DNA from: Daphnia carinata
Lineage: Eukaryota; Arthropoda; Branchiopoda; Diplostraca; Daphniidae
DNA: 64,000 nucleotides
Assembly (NCBI RefSeq): GCF_022539665.2
Contig: NC_081340.1
Coordinates: forward strand, 2,170,001-2,234,000
Direction: 5' to 3'
In this document: positions 33,891 to 44,090 of the stretch, in pieces
Layout: the number at the start of each line of letters is the position of its first letter
Numbering within the stretch: position 1 is the stretch's first letter
Notes under the pieces: generated by a model
What the model was told of the DNA's origin: nothing
The model's database searches: none
The model's input: the letters and a program-made list of their open reading frames with translations, nothing else
Position numbers and translations under genes: made by a program

Positions 33891-35439
33891 CCAGCCTATT
33901 TTCGTTGGTATTGTGTTCCAATTGCAGAACACATTGACGGCGCCAAAACCGCCGAAAACCAAACTGACGAAGACAGAATGCAGTGTACCGTCCACGTGCG
34001 TTAGTCTCATCCGTCACATCGCACAGTAATTCGCTACTCGAAACGCGACTGTTCTCCACAAATCCGAAAGGATGGAAATCCTCGATTGCTTGCTTGAAGT
34101 CATGGCTTGCCTCCTTCGCTTTGGCAATCACTATTCGTGTAGCCTTATTTACATCTATTTTGTTCCAATTTCCAACCGTGGCAAGAGAATCCATTAGTGT
34201 TAAAAATAGTTTCATCTACCAAAGTGCGTGAGATGGCACTCACGTGCCATTATAGCCGAATGGCTCTCTGTCGTTTGGTGGAGCGGCGCATCACGCGACT
34301 GAAAATGATTAAAGCCAAGGAACCAACTCTTCATTCATCGAATACATCAGGTTTGCAACCAGCGTTAAACAAAAATTTCTACAGGTCTCAATCGCAGCTC
34401 GACGAAGTGAAATTTCTGCAACGCCTTCTTCAATCGAAACGGAAGCACGATATCCTCGCTGAAGATCACGAGCCAACACAATGATGTAAGCTTCATTTAA
34501 AAACTTCAGGTAGTTTTTTTTTCGTTTTTCATGTGTGCTTTTTCGGCCAATGCGTAGTTTAAATGTGTTACGTTTTGTCACATAAAAGAAACGTCTTACT
34601 GTATGCCTATAAAAAGCCTCCATCATATTATTCCAGTTGTGTGGTATTAGGTTAGATATATGCTTCGATATGAATTCGACACCTAGAAAATTTGATGCGT
34701 GTGTTTGTAAAAACAATTTAGGAAACGCGTCAGTCTTCGAAATGTGTGTTAATTCCATAACTAGTACAAGCCCGTCACTTCCTTAAAGATTCATCCGCTC
34801 AACGTCCATGAACATCCAAAATAGGTTTTCTCATTTGAGTCTTGTCCCACTTTCCCTTGCAAAAACCAATCTCAAGAATGCAGATACGGTCTTCAGTGGA
34901 ACGCCAACATTCTTTATCTTTCCAGTATTGCACATCCCATGACGTAGGCTCTTGGCGAATAAACACTGTTGTTTTAGACAGTTGGAGGCATGCGTAGTGG
35001 TCTACTACGGTAGAATTCTATGGAAATCGACTTGTATTTTTCCCGTATTAGATATAGGTATTTTTTACATATGCAAAACAATACCAAAGTAATTAGATGA
35101 TTCTCGCTTTCATCGCGTTTCTCAGTATAGCCTAAATAGCTGAACATGCAACTGTATTAGTATTCTTATCTGTGGACTCTTCAATCTTATCTAGCGTAAA
35201 AGCAGCTGTCAAATTAAGATAAAGCATAACGTCTCACGTCTGTAGACTTTCCACTACTACAAATAAAGAATTCTTTACCCTGACAAGCAGCTACTAGGGA
35301 CATTTTAAAAGTAAATAATGCGTTGTCGTTGTGCATTGCTGGACCGCTGGACAAAACACAGCCTAATTGTGCGTCATTCCCACAGGATGGAACTATTTAC
35401 TCCATCCGCTGTTCAGTCTTCTACAGTGTTTGTCCTTGA
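33891..35439. other. Intergenic, possible decayed coding DNA
   Basis: The first 150 bp after the oxygenase-like exon may hold its 3' exon (acceptor ttgcag near 33927). Overlapping frames on both strands between 33983 and 34758 look like decayed coding sequence, but none shows a recognisable motif. From 34760 to 35430 I see nothing. Confidence 0.4.
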
Positions 35440-37709
35440 ATGGATGTGTTCGAATTGCTGTGGTCGCCCGTGACTTGGGCTGTAACCGTCGTATCTTGCC
35501 TTTACATTTTATATAAGTAACTACGTTGACCTCATGTACTGTTTACTTTGACTAATAGAACTCATCTTTATTTCACAGGTATGTTACGTCGCAGTTTAAT
35601 TACTTTGTTGATCAAGGCATCCCGGGTCCCAAGCCTGTGCCTTTTTTTGGAAATGTGTGGGGACTATGGAAGAAGGTAAGAATTTTTAGTACCATTTTAT
35701 GTTGTAACTTAATAATAACACTAACCCCTAGAATACTGCAGAGCACGACACTTCACTGGTGAAAAAGTATGGCAAGATTTTCGGTTATTTTGACGGCCCA
35801 AATCCAAATCTTTGGATCACGGATACTGAAATGATCAAATCCATTTTCGTTAAAGACTTTGACCACTTTGTCGATCGCAGGGTATCATTTAATGACTCGA
35901 AAAATGGAAAGGGTTGCTTCAGTAAGTACTTGACGAAGTGTTACTTCTTTTTATTTGTAGTATTTTCAGTTCAAAACAAAAATTGTCCGCAAATGGTTGA
36001 CAGTTATTCGAGGACAAGAGTGGAAAGACCTTCGCTCATCCGTTACGCCGGCTTTCACTACTGGTAAAATTAAACGAGTATCGATGCACTTCTTGAATAG
36101 TATTTAAAATTGTTTGCATGTAAATTCTTTTTTTTCCCGAATTGCAATAACAGATGTCCTTGCTGATTAACGACTGCGTCCACAAGCTATGTGATAGTAT
36201 AGCTGCACAAACCGAAGGGAAAATTAATGCCAAGCTGTACCAAACTCATAATTTTATCGTTTAATGTTCGTCTGAGCTCAATTAACGTATTTATCGGTGG
36301 TATATGACAGGATATTCAGTGCTTTCACTATGGACGTAATTGCACGATGCGCCTTCGGGTTGAAAATCGACAGTCTCGGAAACAAAGACGATCCATTCGT
36401 ACAAAACGCTCAGTATATCTTCAATCCACCATCTAATAAAACCCCACTCATCCTACTGCCTTGTAAGTCTATTGAAAGGCTGCTCTCCGTACTGCTTGAT
36501 ATCATGTTCATCGTTTTCTTTTGTTTTCCAATAGTCACGTATCCCAAGTTATTTTCTCTGTTTGGCGAAAGTCTTTTTGTTACCAAGCAACTCAAATTCT
36601 TTTTCCAGTTACTGCAGAATATGTTACGAGAACGATCACAATCCAAAGAGGTATATTGTGTATATTTTCAGAAGTCCCATTACTGTATGTTTTTTTTTAC
36701 GCATAGAAATATCACGATTTTATTGAAGTGGCTGATGAGGCGATCACTGAGTTTACGAAGGAACTTGGCGGCAAAAAGGTTGCGATGTGGTCACGAGAGG
36801 AAATAGAAGAAATTATTATAGGCCAGGTGAGTAAAAATTATGTCACCAGGAAAATTTTGTCCACCTAGTCAACGTTTAACATCTTAAACGCCTTAAAAGT
36901 CGACACTGTTTATGCTGGCTGGTTTCGACACAACGGCGACTACCCTTACGAACACTTGCTTTGAGCTAGCCAGGAATCCAGATATCCAGGATAAGTTGTA
37001 CGACAGCATCTTGACAAAACTGGAAGATTATGTGAGTGATACGTAAGATGATTGCCTGTGTAATTCTCATGTCATCTCTTTAAACAAATTCGATGAAGGA
37101 TGACATCTGTCACGAGTTGATCCAAGATGTGCCATATCTCGAACAAGTTATTCTAGAAGTTCTACGCTTTTACCCACCAGCCGTGCGGTGCGTCCAGTTT
37201 AAATGACAATGTCTACATGGTTAACAGTTTTTCGTTCTAGAACTGAACGGCAATGCACAAAAGATGTATCTTATGACAACGGTCGTATCAACATTAAGGC
37301 AGGAGTCATGGTCACCATACCGATCTACGCCCTCCATCACATGGAAGAATACTATTCAAATCCAGAAAAATTCGACCCCGAAAGGTAACATGTGAAATCT
37401 AGCAAAGCTTTACTACCTTCAGCCTCAAGAAAAACATTGGCATAAATTGATAACAGATGGACCCCTGAAAACAAAGCCAAACGTAATCCTTACAGCTTTA
37501 TGGCTTTCGGAGCAGGCCCGCGCAATTGTGTGGGGATGCGATTTGCGATGGAGGAAATGAAAATGGCTATTTGCACACTTGTCAAGAAATTTCGGTTCTT
37601 TGCTGTGAAAGAAACTCCGGTAAGCCTTGAATGTTTAAATAACCTTACTCAGTTACAAACTTCTGTCGGATATTTTGTCACGTACCTGGCAGGAAAAGCT
37701 CCAATTTGA
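35440..37709 (+). CDS. Cytochrome P450, CYP3-clan-like
   Basis: Twelve exons reconstruct a 506-residue P450: 35440-35516, 35579-35675, 35732-35881, 35970-36077, 36154-36236, 36311-36462, 36535-36650, 36707-36826, 36900-37031, 37099-37187, 37241-37384, 37457-37709. It opens with a membrane anchor (MDVFELLWSPVTWAVTVVSC), then a Pro-rich hinge (GIPGPKPVPFFGNVWG), helix C (RGQEWKDLRSS), helix I (LFMLAGFDTTATTLT), the K-helix ExxR (EVILEVLRF), the PERF-like motif (FDPERWTPEN) and the heme-binding loop (FMAFGAGPRNCVGMRFA) with its Cys. It should be an ER-bound monooxygenase for lipophilic compounds. The clan assignment rests on overall motif style. At exon 3 the best donor by context (GTAAGT at 35922) breaks the frame, while GTATCA at 35882 keeps it, so that junction is uncertain. 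Confidence 0.88.
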
Positions 37710-39030
37710 TGACGGATTTCAAACTGCTTTGCAACCCACTCATGCAATTTTGGGCTTTGAAGCACGTCATTCCGATTTCAAGTCAACTAGTGTGGCTTTT
37801 GTGTGCCAATCAATAAAGCAGGAGATTTGAAAAGCTCTTGAATCATTAAGAGTTGGTGGCGTTCGGCTGTTTTCAAAGAACCGACGTTTATGACAATTCG
37901 TTATAACCAAAATAAAAATCCCGAAAAAAATTTTAAGCCCGGCTAAATAAACCCGACTAAATAAGCCCGACTTGCTGTTTTTTACGGTTAATTCAAAAAC
38001 TAGAAGCCTGAATAAAAATATACCCCATTTTCGTGATCAGCGATCAATTTCGAATCGGAATAATGTATTTTTAATGAAATCTAGGATTTGAAGAAAATTG
38101 GAAAAGTGAGAAGCCTTCTTACTTCTCCAATTTTGGCAAAATTTTAGATTTCGCTTTAAATGGTTTCGATGCAGAATTGAACAAGCATCACGAATATGAG
38201 AGTTGTTTTCTCGTGGGACTCATAGTTTTTGAATAAAACGTAAAAAACGGTGAAGTTGGGTCTAAAAAAATAAGCCCGACTTTATCTTTAAATGACAATT
38301 ATTTCAAAAACGGCTTACATGACAAAAAAACAAATGGCTTTTTCTGAATCAGCATTAAAATTGGGTTATACGGTGGGATTTTCTTCGCATTCCGAGAGAT
38401 TTCGATTTTTTCCGAATTTGACAAAAGTGGGAAGGCTATTGCCTTCCCATAATTAAGTTAAGTAAGTAGAATATAACAAATAATTACTGTATAGTTATAT
38501 GTTAATCAAATAAAGTTATTAATTTAAAAAATTATATATTTACATGGCTAGAATATGTAAAGTTGTATTTAGAAAATTAAATAGGAATCTGGCCGCTAGA
38601 TGGCCATAGCCGTAAAAAGGGTTGCTATACATTGCATCAGACTTATCCATTCGCCAACTGAAGTGTGCATATGTCTTTCTTGGACAATTATTTTATTTTG
38701 CTACTATGTTTGGTAAACTGCAATTATGCCCAATATTTTTGTCTTTGCATTTTAGGTCTACTCTTAGATGATCTATACATGATCATGTGTTCTAAAGTGA
38801 TCTGCTTTCACAGCAGCTACATTTCTGCTGTGTTCTTTTCTGTTGGTCTATGGTTCTGAATTGAGCCAGGTATATCTATTATGCTATGTCACTAAGTACT
38901 ATAGGGAAAAGAATAACTGAAGTTGATTGAGATCTATTCTGATTCTCCTGGTATCCATCTCAACAGGTTTTTATTTGCTTTTCAACATCCATTTCGTAGT
39001 GGTACATGTGGCTTTGATTAATATTACCAT
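37710..39030. other. Intergenic with diverged local repeat
   Basis: No gene recognised. The motif AATAAGCCCGACTT occurs at about 37961 and 38269, each followed by loosely similar sequence of about 200 bp, so this looks like an old tandem duplication. Inverted pairs such as GGGAAGG...CCTTCCC lie at the end of each unit. The rest is AT-rich. Confidence 0.45.
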
Positions 39031-39039
39031 AAAGTCTGC

Positions 39040-39775
39040 TGAAAATGGGTGTGGTACGGAAACACAGAAATGGCATGAGTTCAACATCAAACATGGATTA
39101 TGTACTTCTCGGTTTTTTGTCTATCGAAAAAGTATTTTTAATGCTATTATTTTGCATTCACAGAATTTTAGCAGGGAATCGAGTCAAATCTGGAAGTGTT
39201 ACAGGATGGAAGAGTTGGCCTGTAGTTGAAAAAACACTGAGAGTGCATTACTGTTAAGGTATGAGGTAAAGTAATAGAGTAATGCAAATTGTCTAGTGAA
39301 CAATTGTGGGACCGTATTTGGGCTGAAAATGGGTGTGGTACGGAAACCCAGAAATAGCACGAGTTCAACATAAAACATGAATTAGGTACTTTTAGGTTTT
39401 TTGTCTATCGAAAAAGTATTTTTAATGCTATTATTTTGCATTCACAGAATTTTAGTGGGGGATCAAGTCAAGTCTGGAAGTGTTACAGGATGGAAGAGTG
39501 AGAAAAAACACTGACATTACTGTTGAAAAACACAAATTGTCTAGTGAACAATTGTGGGACCGTATTTGGGCTGAAAATGGGTGTGGTACCCCAGAAATAG
39601 CACGAGTAACATAAAACATGAATTAGGTATTTTAGATCGAAAAAGTATTTTTAATGCTATTATTTTGCATTCACAGAATTTTAAAGTGTTACAGGATGGA
39701 AGAGTGAGCCTACAGTTGAAAAACACTGAAAGTGCATTACCATTAAGGTATGAGGTAAAGTAATAGAGTATGCAA
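39040..39775 (+). repeat. Three tandem repeats of about 250-285 bp
   Basis: Units begin near 39040, 39325 and 39572 with CTGAAAATGGGTGTGGTACG and share AGTATTTTTAATGCTATTAT, TTGCATTCACAGAATTTTA and GTTACAGGATGGAAGAG. The third unit has several internal deletions. One more copy, inverted, is at 42830-43065 in the right arm of the large inverted duplication. Confidence 0.75.
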
Positions 39776-40514
39776 ATTGTCTAATGAGAAGTACCATCTT
39801 GTGTGAATGAATCCTGTGTAACAGCAATCCTTTATAGTTCTGTCACAGCTAGAAGCCTCAAATAATACTGCTTCTCTTGCTAAAGAACAACTTGTCCTTT
39901 ACGTTCAGAGTGTTGGTGAAGCTGGGTACTTAAATGGCCCTAAAGATGTTTCATTTCGTTGGCATTGCAGCGATGAACATCATACATGGACTTTTTAGGT
40001 ATGCAAGGAATTTTCTTGAAAAATTTTTGAATTTATGACAAAGCATTTCTCCTCCTTTTTGCCAACCATGTCTAATCTAAAAAAAAAAATTTATCCAATA
40101 GGAAAGGATTTTCATATACTGGGAACACAACTATCAACAATGCAACATTCTACAGGTGCTAGTTTATCATTCAAGAGCCTTATAGAATGATGTTAATCTG
40201 CAATTTGTATGTCCTTTCCCAAGCTTCCACCAGAAGTTGAATCTATGAGTCATGTAAGTTACATGAGCACCAATTGATATGCTTAATGTTGTTGTTTTTC
40301 TTTTCCCAATATAGGTTAATAGTAACATTGGATCTGAAAAGATTCTTGGTTGGGGCAAGACACTGAATAAATTGCAATGATTGAATGGATGACATGACAT
40401 TTCTATACTTAATTTGGATTCCCGAGACGGTATTTTATATTTAAAAAATTGAAGTGCATATCTGGGCTCCATTCCTTTCCGTAGCCCCGTTTCCCCTTGA
40501 CTCGTAATAAGCCC

Positions 40515-40830
40515 GTAGGGGGTCATGCCCCTACTGTACGGTATATATAAAAACAACATATACCGAGGTTTGGAGGGCTCTGGCCGGAAAGGGGACGTGG
40601 GGTCCGCTTAGTCCGATGATGTGTTCACGGAGGGCGACGTGGCTACCCACAAATCCGAACTAAAGGTTAATCGCTCCTGTAAAAATGTTCCAAATCTTCA
40701 GCTCTTCTTCCGGCTTCTCTTAGCCAATCACCGGGTAATCTCCCCGGTGGGTCAACAAGGCAGTGTCTCCCCCTGCCTGGGTTGACGGCAACTTTTGAAA
40801 GGCCTATTGTGCCTTTTTAAAGTTGCAAAA
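40515..40830 (+). ncRNA. Candidate structured RNA (left copy), unidentified
   Basis: Five strong hairpins lie in a row: GTAGGGG/CCCCTAC (40515-40534), CGGTATAT/ATATACCG (40539-40565), CACCGGG/CCCGGTG (40729-40749), GTCAAC..GGCAG/CTGCC..GTTGAC (40751-40786) and a 16-bp-arm hairpin GCAACTTT..AAAGGC/GCCTTT..AAAGTTGC (40788-40826). A polyadenylation-type AATAAA follows about 30 nt later. The inverted copy at 41737-42052 keeps nearly every base. It does not match snRNA, 7SK, SRP, RNase P or 5S sequences that I know. It could be the 3' UTR of a duplicated gene or part of a mobile element. Confidence 0.4.
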
Positions 40831-41104
40831 ATAATTGTAATGTGCAGAGAATTGTCAATAAAATTTATTTTATAAAATATTTTTTGCAAAATTCCTTTCT
40901 TTCATTGTCTGTATTCGCTGTGTTAACACGTTACACTTTTTATATTTAGCTTGCTTAATTCACCTTTATTGTTTTTGTCACCTTTGATGGTAAGCATTGT
41001 TTCCATTGGTTTATCGTTTATCTGTAAGTATTATTTATTACACTCTTTGAATTTTAGAGACTCTCGAGATTCAAGGAACAATCTGGATATTTTATGAAGT
41101 AATT

Positions 41105-41180
41105 TTGTATTTTGTTTTACTCGTATGGGAACCGATCCCCAGACATTCAGCGTGCAACGCCGATGCTCTAACATTGAGCC
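41105..41180 (-). other. tRNA-like module, left arm
   Basis: On the minus strand: CTCGTGGCTCAATGTTAGAG (A-box like), then GCATCGGCG, and GGGGATCGGTTCCC (B-box like). It mirrors the module at 41461-41520, consistent with the inverted duplication. The intervening arm does not form a clean anticodon stem, so it is tRNA-derived rather than a tRNA gene. Confidence 0.45.
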
Positions 41181-41279
41181 ACGAGATATATCTAAATATT
41201 TTATTATCGCATATCATATGTTATCGTCTAGGATGTTTATGCAGTCTTTCACAACTATATGTTTATCTTTCTATTGCTT

Positions 41280-41350
41280 CCATAAGGTTCTTAGCTCTGT
41301 GGTAGAGATTTTATCTGCGATACCTGTTAACCTGGGTTCAAACCTCAGTA
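41280..41350 (+). other. tRNA-like module in the spacer
   Basis: TTAGCTCTGTGGTAGAGA (A-box) and CCTGGGTTCAAACCTCAG (B-box) spaced as in a tRNA, but the acceptor stem and anticodon arm are poor. Probably tRNA-derived. Confidence 0.4.
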
Positions 41351-41460
41351 GATGTGTAAAAATGTAGAAGTGTATGTTGCAGAATTGCATTATAGTTTTA
41401 TTCTAAGTGTAAATGCAAGTCCACAAGTGACTAGAAAAAAAAAACTTAAAATCATACTGA

Positions 41461-41525
41461 TTCGTGGCTCATTGGTAGAGCATCGGCGAGGTATGCCGAA
41501 CATCCAGGGTTCGATCTCTGGATAA
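41461..41525 (+). other. tRNA-like module, right arm
   Basis: GTGGCTCATTGGTAGAGCAT (A-box), a hairpin TCGGCGAGGTATGCCGA where the anticodon arm would be, and CCAGGGTTCGATCTCTGG (T-arm with B-box). The best preserved of the three modules; the acceptor stem is not convincing. Confidence 0.5.
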
Positions 41526-41736
41526 TAATAGAATGCTTACAGATAAACGATAAACCAATACCCGTCACCTTACCATCAAATGTGACAAGAACAAATGAAG
41601 CAAAGCCAAAAAAAAAAAATTGATAAATGCAATGTGTGAACAAAGCTAACACAGACAATGAAAGAAACGAATTTTGCAAAAAATATTTTAGAAAAAAAAT
41701 TTTATTGACAATTCTCTGCACATTACAATTATTTTT

Positions 41737-42052
41737 GCAACTTTAAAAAGGCACAATAGCCCTTTCAAAAGTTGCCGTCAACCCAGGCAGGGGGAGACAC
41801 TGCCTTGTTGACCCACCGGGGAGATTACCCGGTGATTGGCTAAGAGAAGCCGGAAGAAGAGCTGAAGATTTGGAACATTTTTACAGGAGCGATTAACCTT
41901 TAGTTCGGATTTGTGGGCAGCCACGTCACCCTCCGTGAACACATCATCGGACGAAGCGGCACCCCACGTCCCCTTTCCGGCCAGAGCCCTCCAAACCTCG
42001 GTATATGTTGTTTTTATATATACCGTACAGTAGGGGCATGACCCCCTACGGG
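41737..42052 (-). ncRNA. Candidate structured RNA (right copy)
   Basis: Inverted copy of the 40515-40830 segment with the same five hairpins. Differences are few; one change in the 3'-most hairpin (GGGCTATT for GGCCTATT) removes a single pair, the others sit in loops or linkers. Confidence 0.4.
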
Positions 42053-43229
42053 CTTATTATGAGTCAAGGGGAAACGGGGCTTCAGAAAAGAAGGGAGCCC
42101 AGATATGCACTTCAATTTTTTTAATATCAAATACCGTCTGGGGAATCCGAATTAAGTATAGCAATGTCATGTCATCCATCCAATCAATACAATCTATTCA
42201 GTGTCTTGCCCCAACCAAGAATCTTTTCAGATCCAATGTTACTATTAACCTATATTGAGAAAAGAAAAACAACACCGTTAAACACATCAATTGTTGATCA
42301 TGGAACTTACATGACTCATAGATTCAACTTCTGGTGGAAGCTTGGGAAAGGACATACAAATTGCAGATTAACTTCATTGTATAAGGCTCTTGAATGATAA
42401 ACTAGCACCTGTAGAATGTTGCATTGTTGATAGTTGTGTCCCCAGTACTTGAAAATCCTTTCCTATTGGATAAAATTTTTTTTGGTAGATAAGACCTGGT
42501 TGGCAAAAAGGAGGAGAAATTCTTCGTCATAAATTCAAAATTATTTGAAGAAAAATCCTTTCATACCTAAAGAGTCCATGTATGATGTTCATCTCTGCAA
42601 TAGCAGCAAAATTAAAACATCTTTAGGGCCATTTAAGTACCCAGTTTCCCCAACACTCTGAATGTAAAGGACAAGTTGTTCTTTAGACAGAGAAGCAGAA
42701 TTATTTGAGGCTTCTAGCTGTGACAGAACTATAAAGGATTGCTGTTGTACTGGATTCATTAACACAAGATGGTACTTCTCATTAGGCAATTTGCATTACT
42801 CTATTAATTTACCTCACACCTTACGGTAATGCACTCTCAGTGTTTTTTCATCTGTAGGCTCACTCTTCCATCCTGTAACACTTCCAGACTTGATTTGATC
42901 CCCCATTAAAATCTGTGAATGCAAAATAATAGCATTAAAAATACTTTTTCAATAGACAAAAAACCGAAAAGTACCTAATCCATGTTTCATGTTGAACTTG
43001 TGCCATTTCTTGGTTTCTGTACCACACCCATTTTCGGCCCAAATACGGTCCCCAATTGTTCAGTTCCTTCACTGCATGAGCTTATTACTACCGATTCTTT
43101 TAGTGCAGCACTTACAGAATTTAAATTTAACACACTGTCATGTGGTGGACTGAATAAATAAGCAATAAATAACTGTTTTTTTTTAAATTCTATACTTATT
43201 TTGAATTCTTATTTGAAAACTTTAGGTAC

Positions 43230-43500
43230 CTGGCTGTGTTCGCCTAATGCCAACTCATCCTCATGTTCAGTTACAGATGAGTTTTGAAAAACCTCCTTCA
43301 CTGTTTGGAAACTGTTCCGTTCCAATTTGTTCTTTTCCCCTAGCTGAGCTTGAAGACTCAAACTTTGAGCTACAAAACACAAATGAATAAAAGCAAATAA
43401 ATAGAATCATTATGTATTAGGCCTACGATCCTTAGCTTTGTTATCTAATATTTTGTGTTGTTGCAATAATTGAGCCTGCAGCTTCATAATTTGATCTAAT
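43230..43500 (-). CDS. Coiled-coil protein fragment, exons B and C
   Basis: Two minus-strand exon-like pieces. The first, near 43500-43433, reads QIMKLQAQLLQQHKILDNKA. The second, 43371-43230, lies between a good acceptor (tttgtag) and donor (GTACCT) and reads AQSLSLQAQLGEKNKLERNS then FQTVKEVFQNSSVTEHEDEL. Both are glutamine/leucine-rich helices likely to form a coiled coil. A possible first exon with MENNAWLEEQLKN is near 43607, but I could not join it in frame with a canonical donor. The downstream exon in the inverted-repeat arm also does not join cleanly. So the gene model is incomplete; the family is not recognised. Confidence 0.4.
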
Positions 43501-44090
43501 AAACAATAATTAATAATTCAAAACAAATATAATAATGTTTATACTTACCATTTTTGTTTTATTATCTTATCCATTTTTCAATTGTTCCTCCAGCCACGCG
43601 TTGTTCTCCATCCACGCTACTCAATTAACTGCTAATGGCATACAATTAACTCAAATTGCTTACGCCAGTAATAATGAAACCGACTGATAGATGGCTACGT
43701 GTCGAAAAAAAGAAAAAAGTGCATTTTTTATTTTTTTTCCGCCATTTTTTTTTTTTTTTTTTATGTAAAACGGATTGCCATAGTAAAACGGATTGCCATA
43801 GATAACAGCAGGTTTAAATTTCACCAAGTTCCCAGTCAAAATTTTATTCCTTACACTTTGTAAATAAGAATTAATCATGGGCGAGGGTAGAGAGATTCAA
43901 GTTCGGTTTATCTTCATTCATTTCTATTTCTATTCTTCTGTCTATTTTGTCGTTTTTTTTACACATAACAGTTTCTAGCATTGCTATAGAAATGGTAAAA
44001 AAGGTTAGACAGGGTAAATGGATATTGATATGTTAGAAAACCCGGAAGCCGTTTCAGTGTGCTGGTATTCTGTTCGACGTCCAATAGATT
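43501..44090. other. Intergenic, poly-T tract
   Basis: Between the coiled-coil fragment and the glucocerebrosidase stop. Holds a T-rich tract at about 43730-43762 and a duplicated AAACGGATTGCCATAG (43769 and 43787). No gene except the possible first exon of the coiled-coil gene near 43600. Confidence 0.5.

Larger units (their letters stand above)
39785..41196 (+). repeat. Left arm of a large inverted duplication
   Basis: This arm matches the reverse complement of 41460-42790 at roughly 90 percent or better by eye over long stretches, with small indels; including the flanking tandem unit the similarity extends outwards to about 39.3 and 43.06 kb. It contains spliced-gene-like pieces (for example TGAGTCATGTAAGTT ... 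AATATAGGTTAATAGTAAC), the hairpin-rich segment at 40515-40826, AATAAA near 40858, and a tRNA-like module at its inner end. Confidence 0.8.
41460..43065 (-). repeat. Right arm of the large inverted duplication
   Basis: Reverse-complement counterpart of the left arm. It contains the second hairpin-rich copy (41737-42052), the frames MPNEKYHLVLMNPVQQQSF and LEASNNSASLSKEQLVLYIQ on the minus strand (open here, broken by stops in the left arm), and one unit of the 250-bp repeat at 42830-43065. The open frame suggests that this arm is the source copy and the left arm a decayed duplicate. Confidence 0.75.

Noticed and set aside
34309-34758. Minus-strand frame of 149 codons
   Set aside because: No recognisable domain, and an overlapping plus-strand frame is about as long; kept only as possible decayed coding DNA.
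40167-40559. Minus-strand frame of 130 codons, also seen inverted at 42164-42397
   Set aside because: Its conservation between the arms follows from the duplication itself; the opposite strand shows splice-like signals, and no family motif is present.
40729-40826. microRNA precursor cluster or bacterial-type terminators
   Set aside because: The hairpins are shorter than a microRNA precursor except the last, whose stem has a mismatch and a small loop; bacterial terminators do not apply in a nuclear genome.
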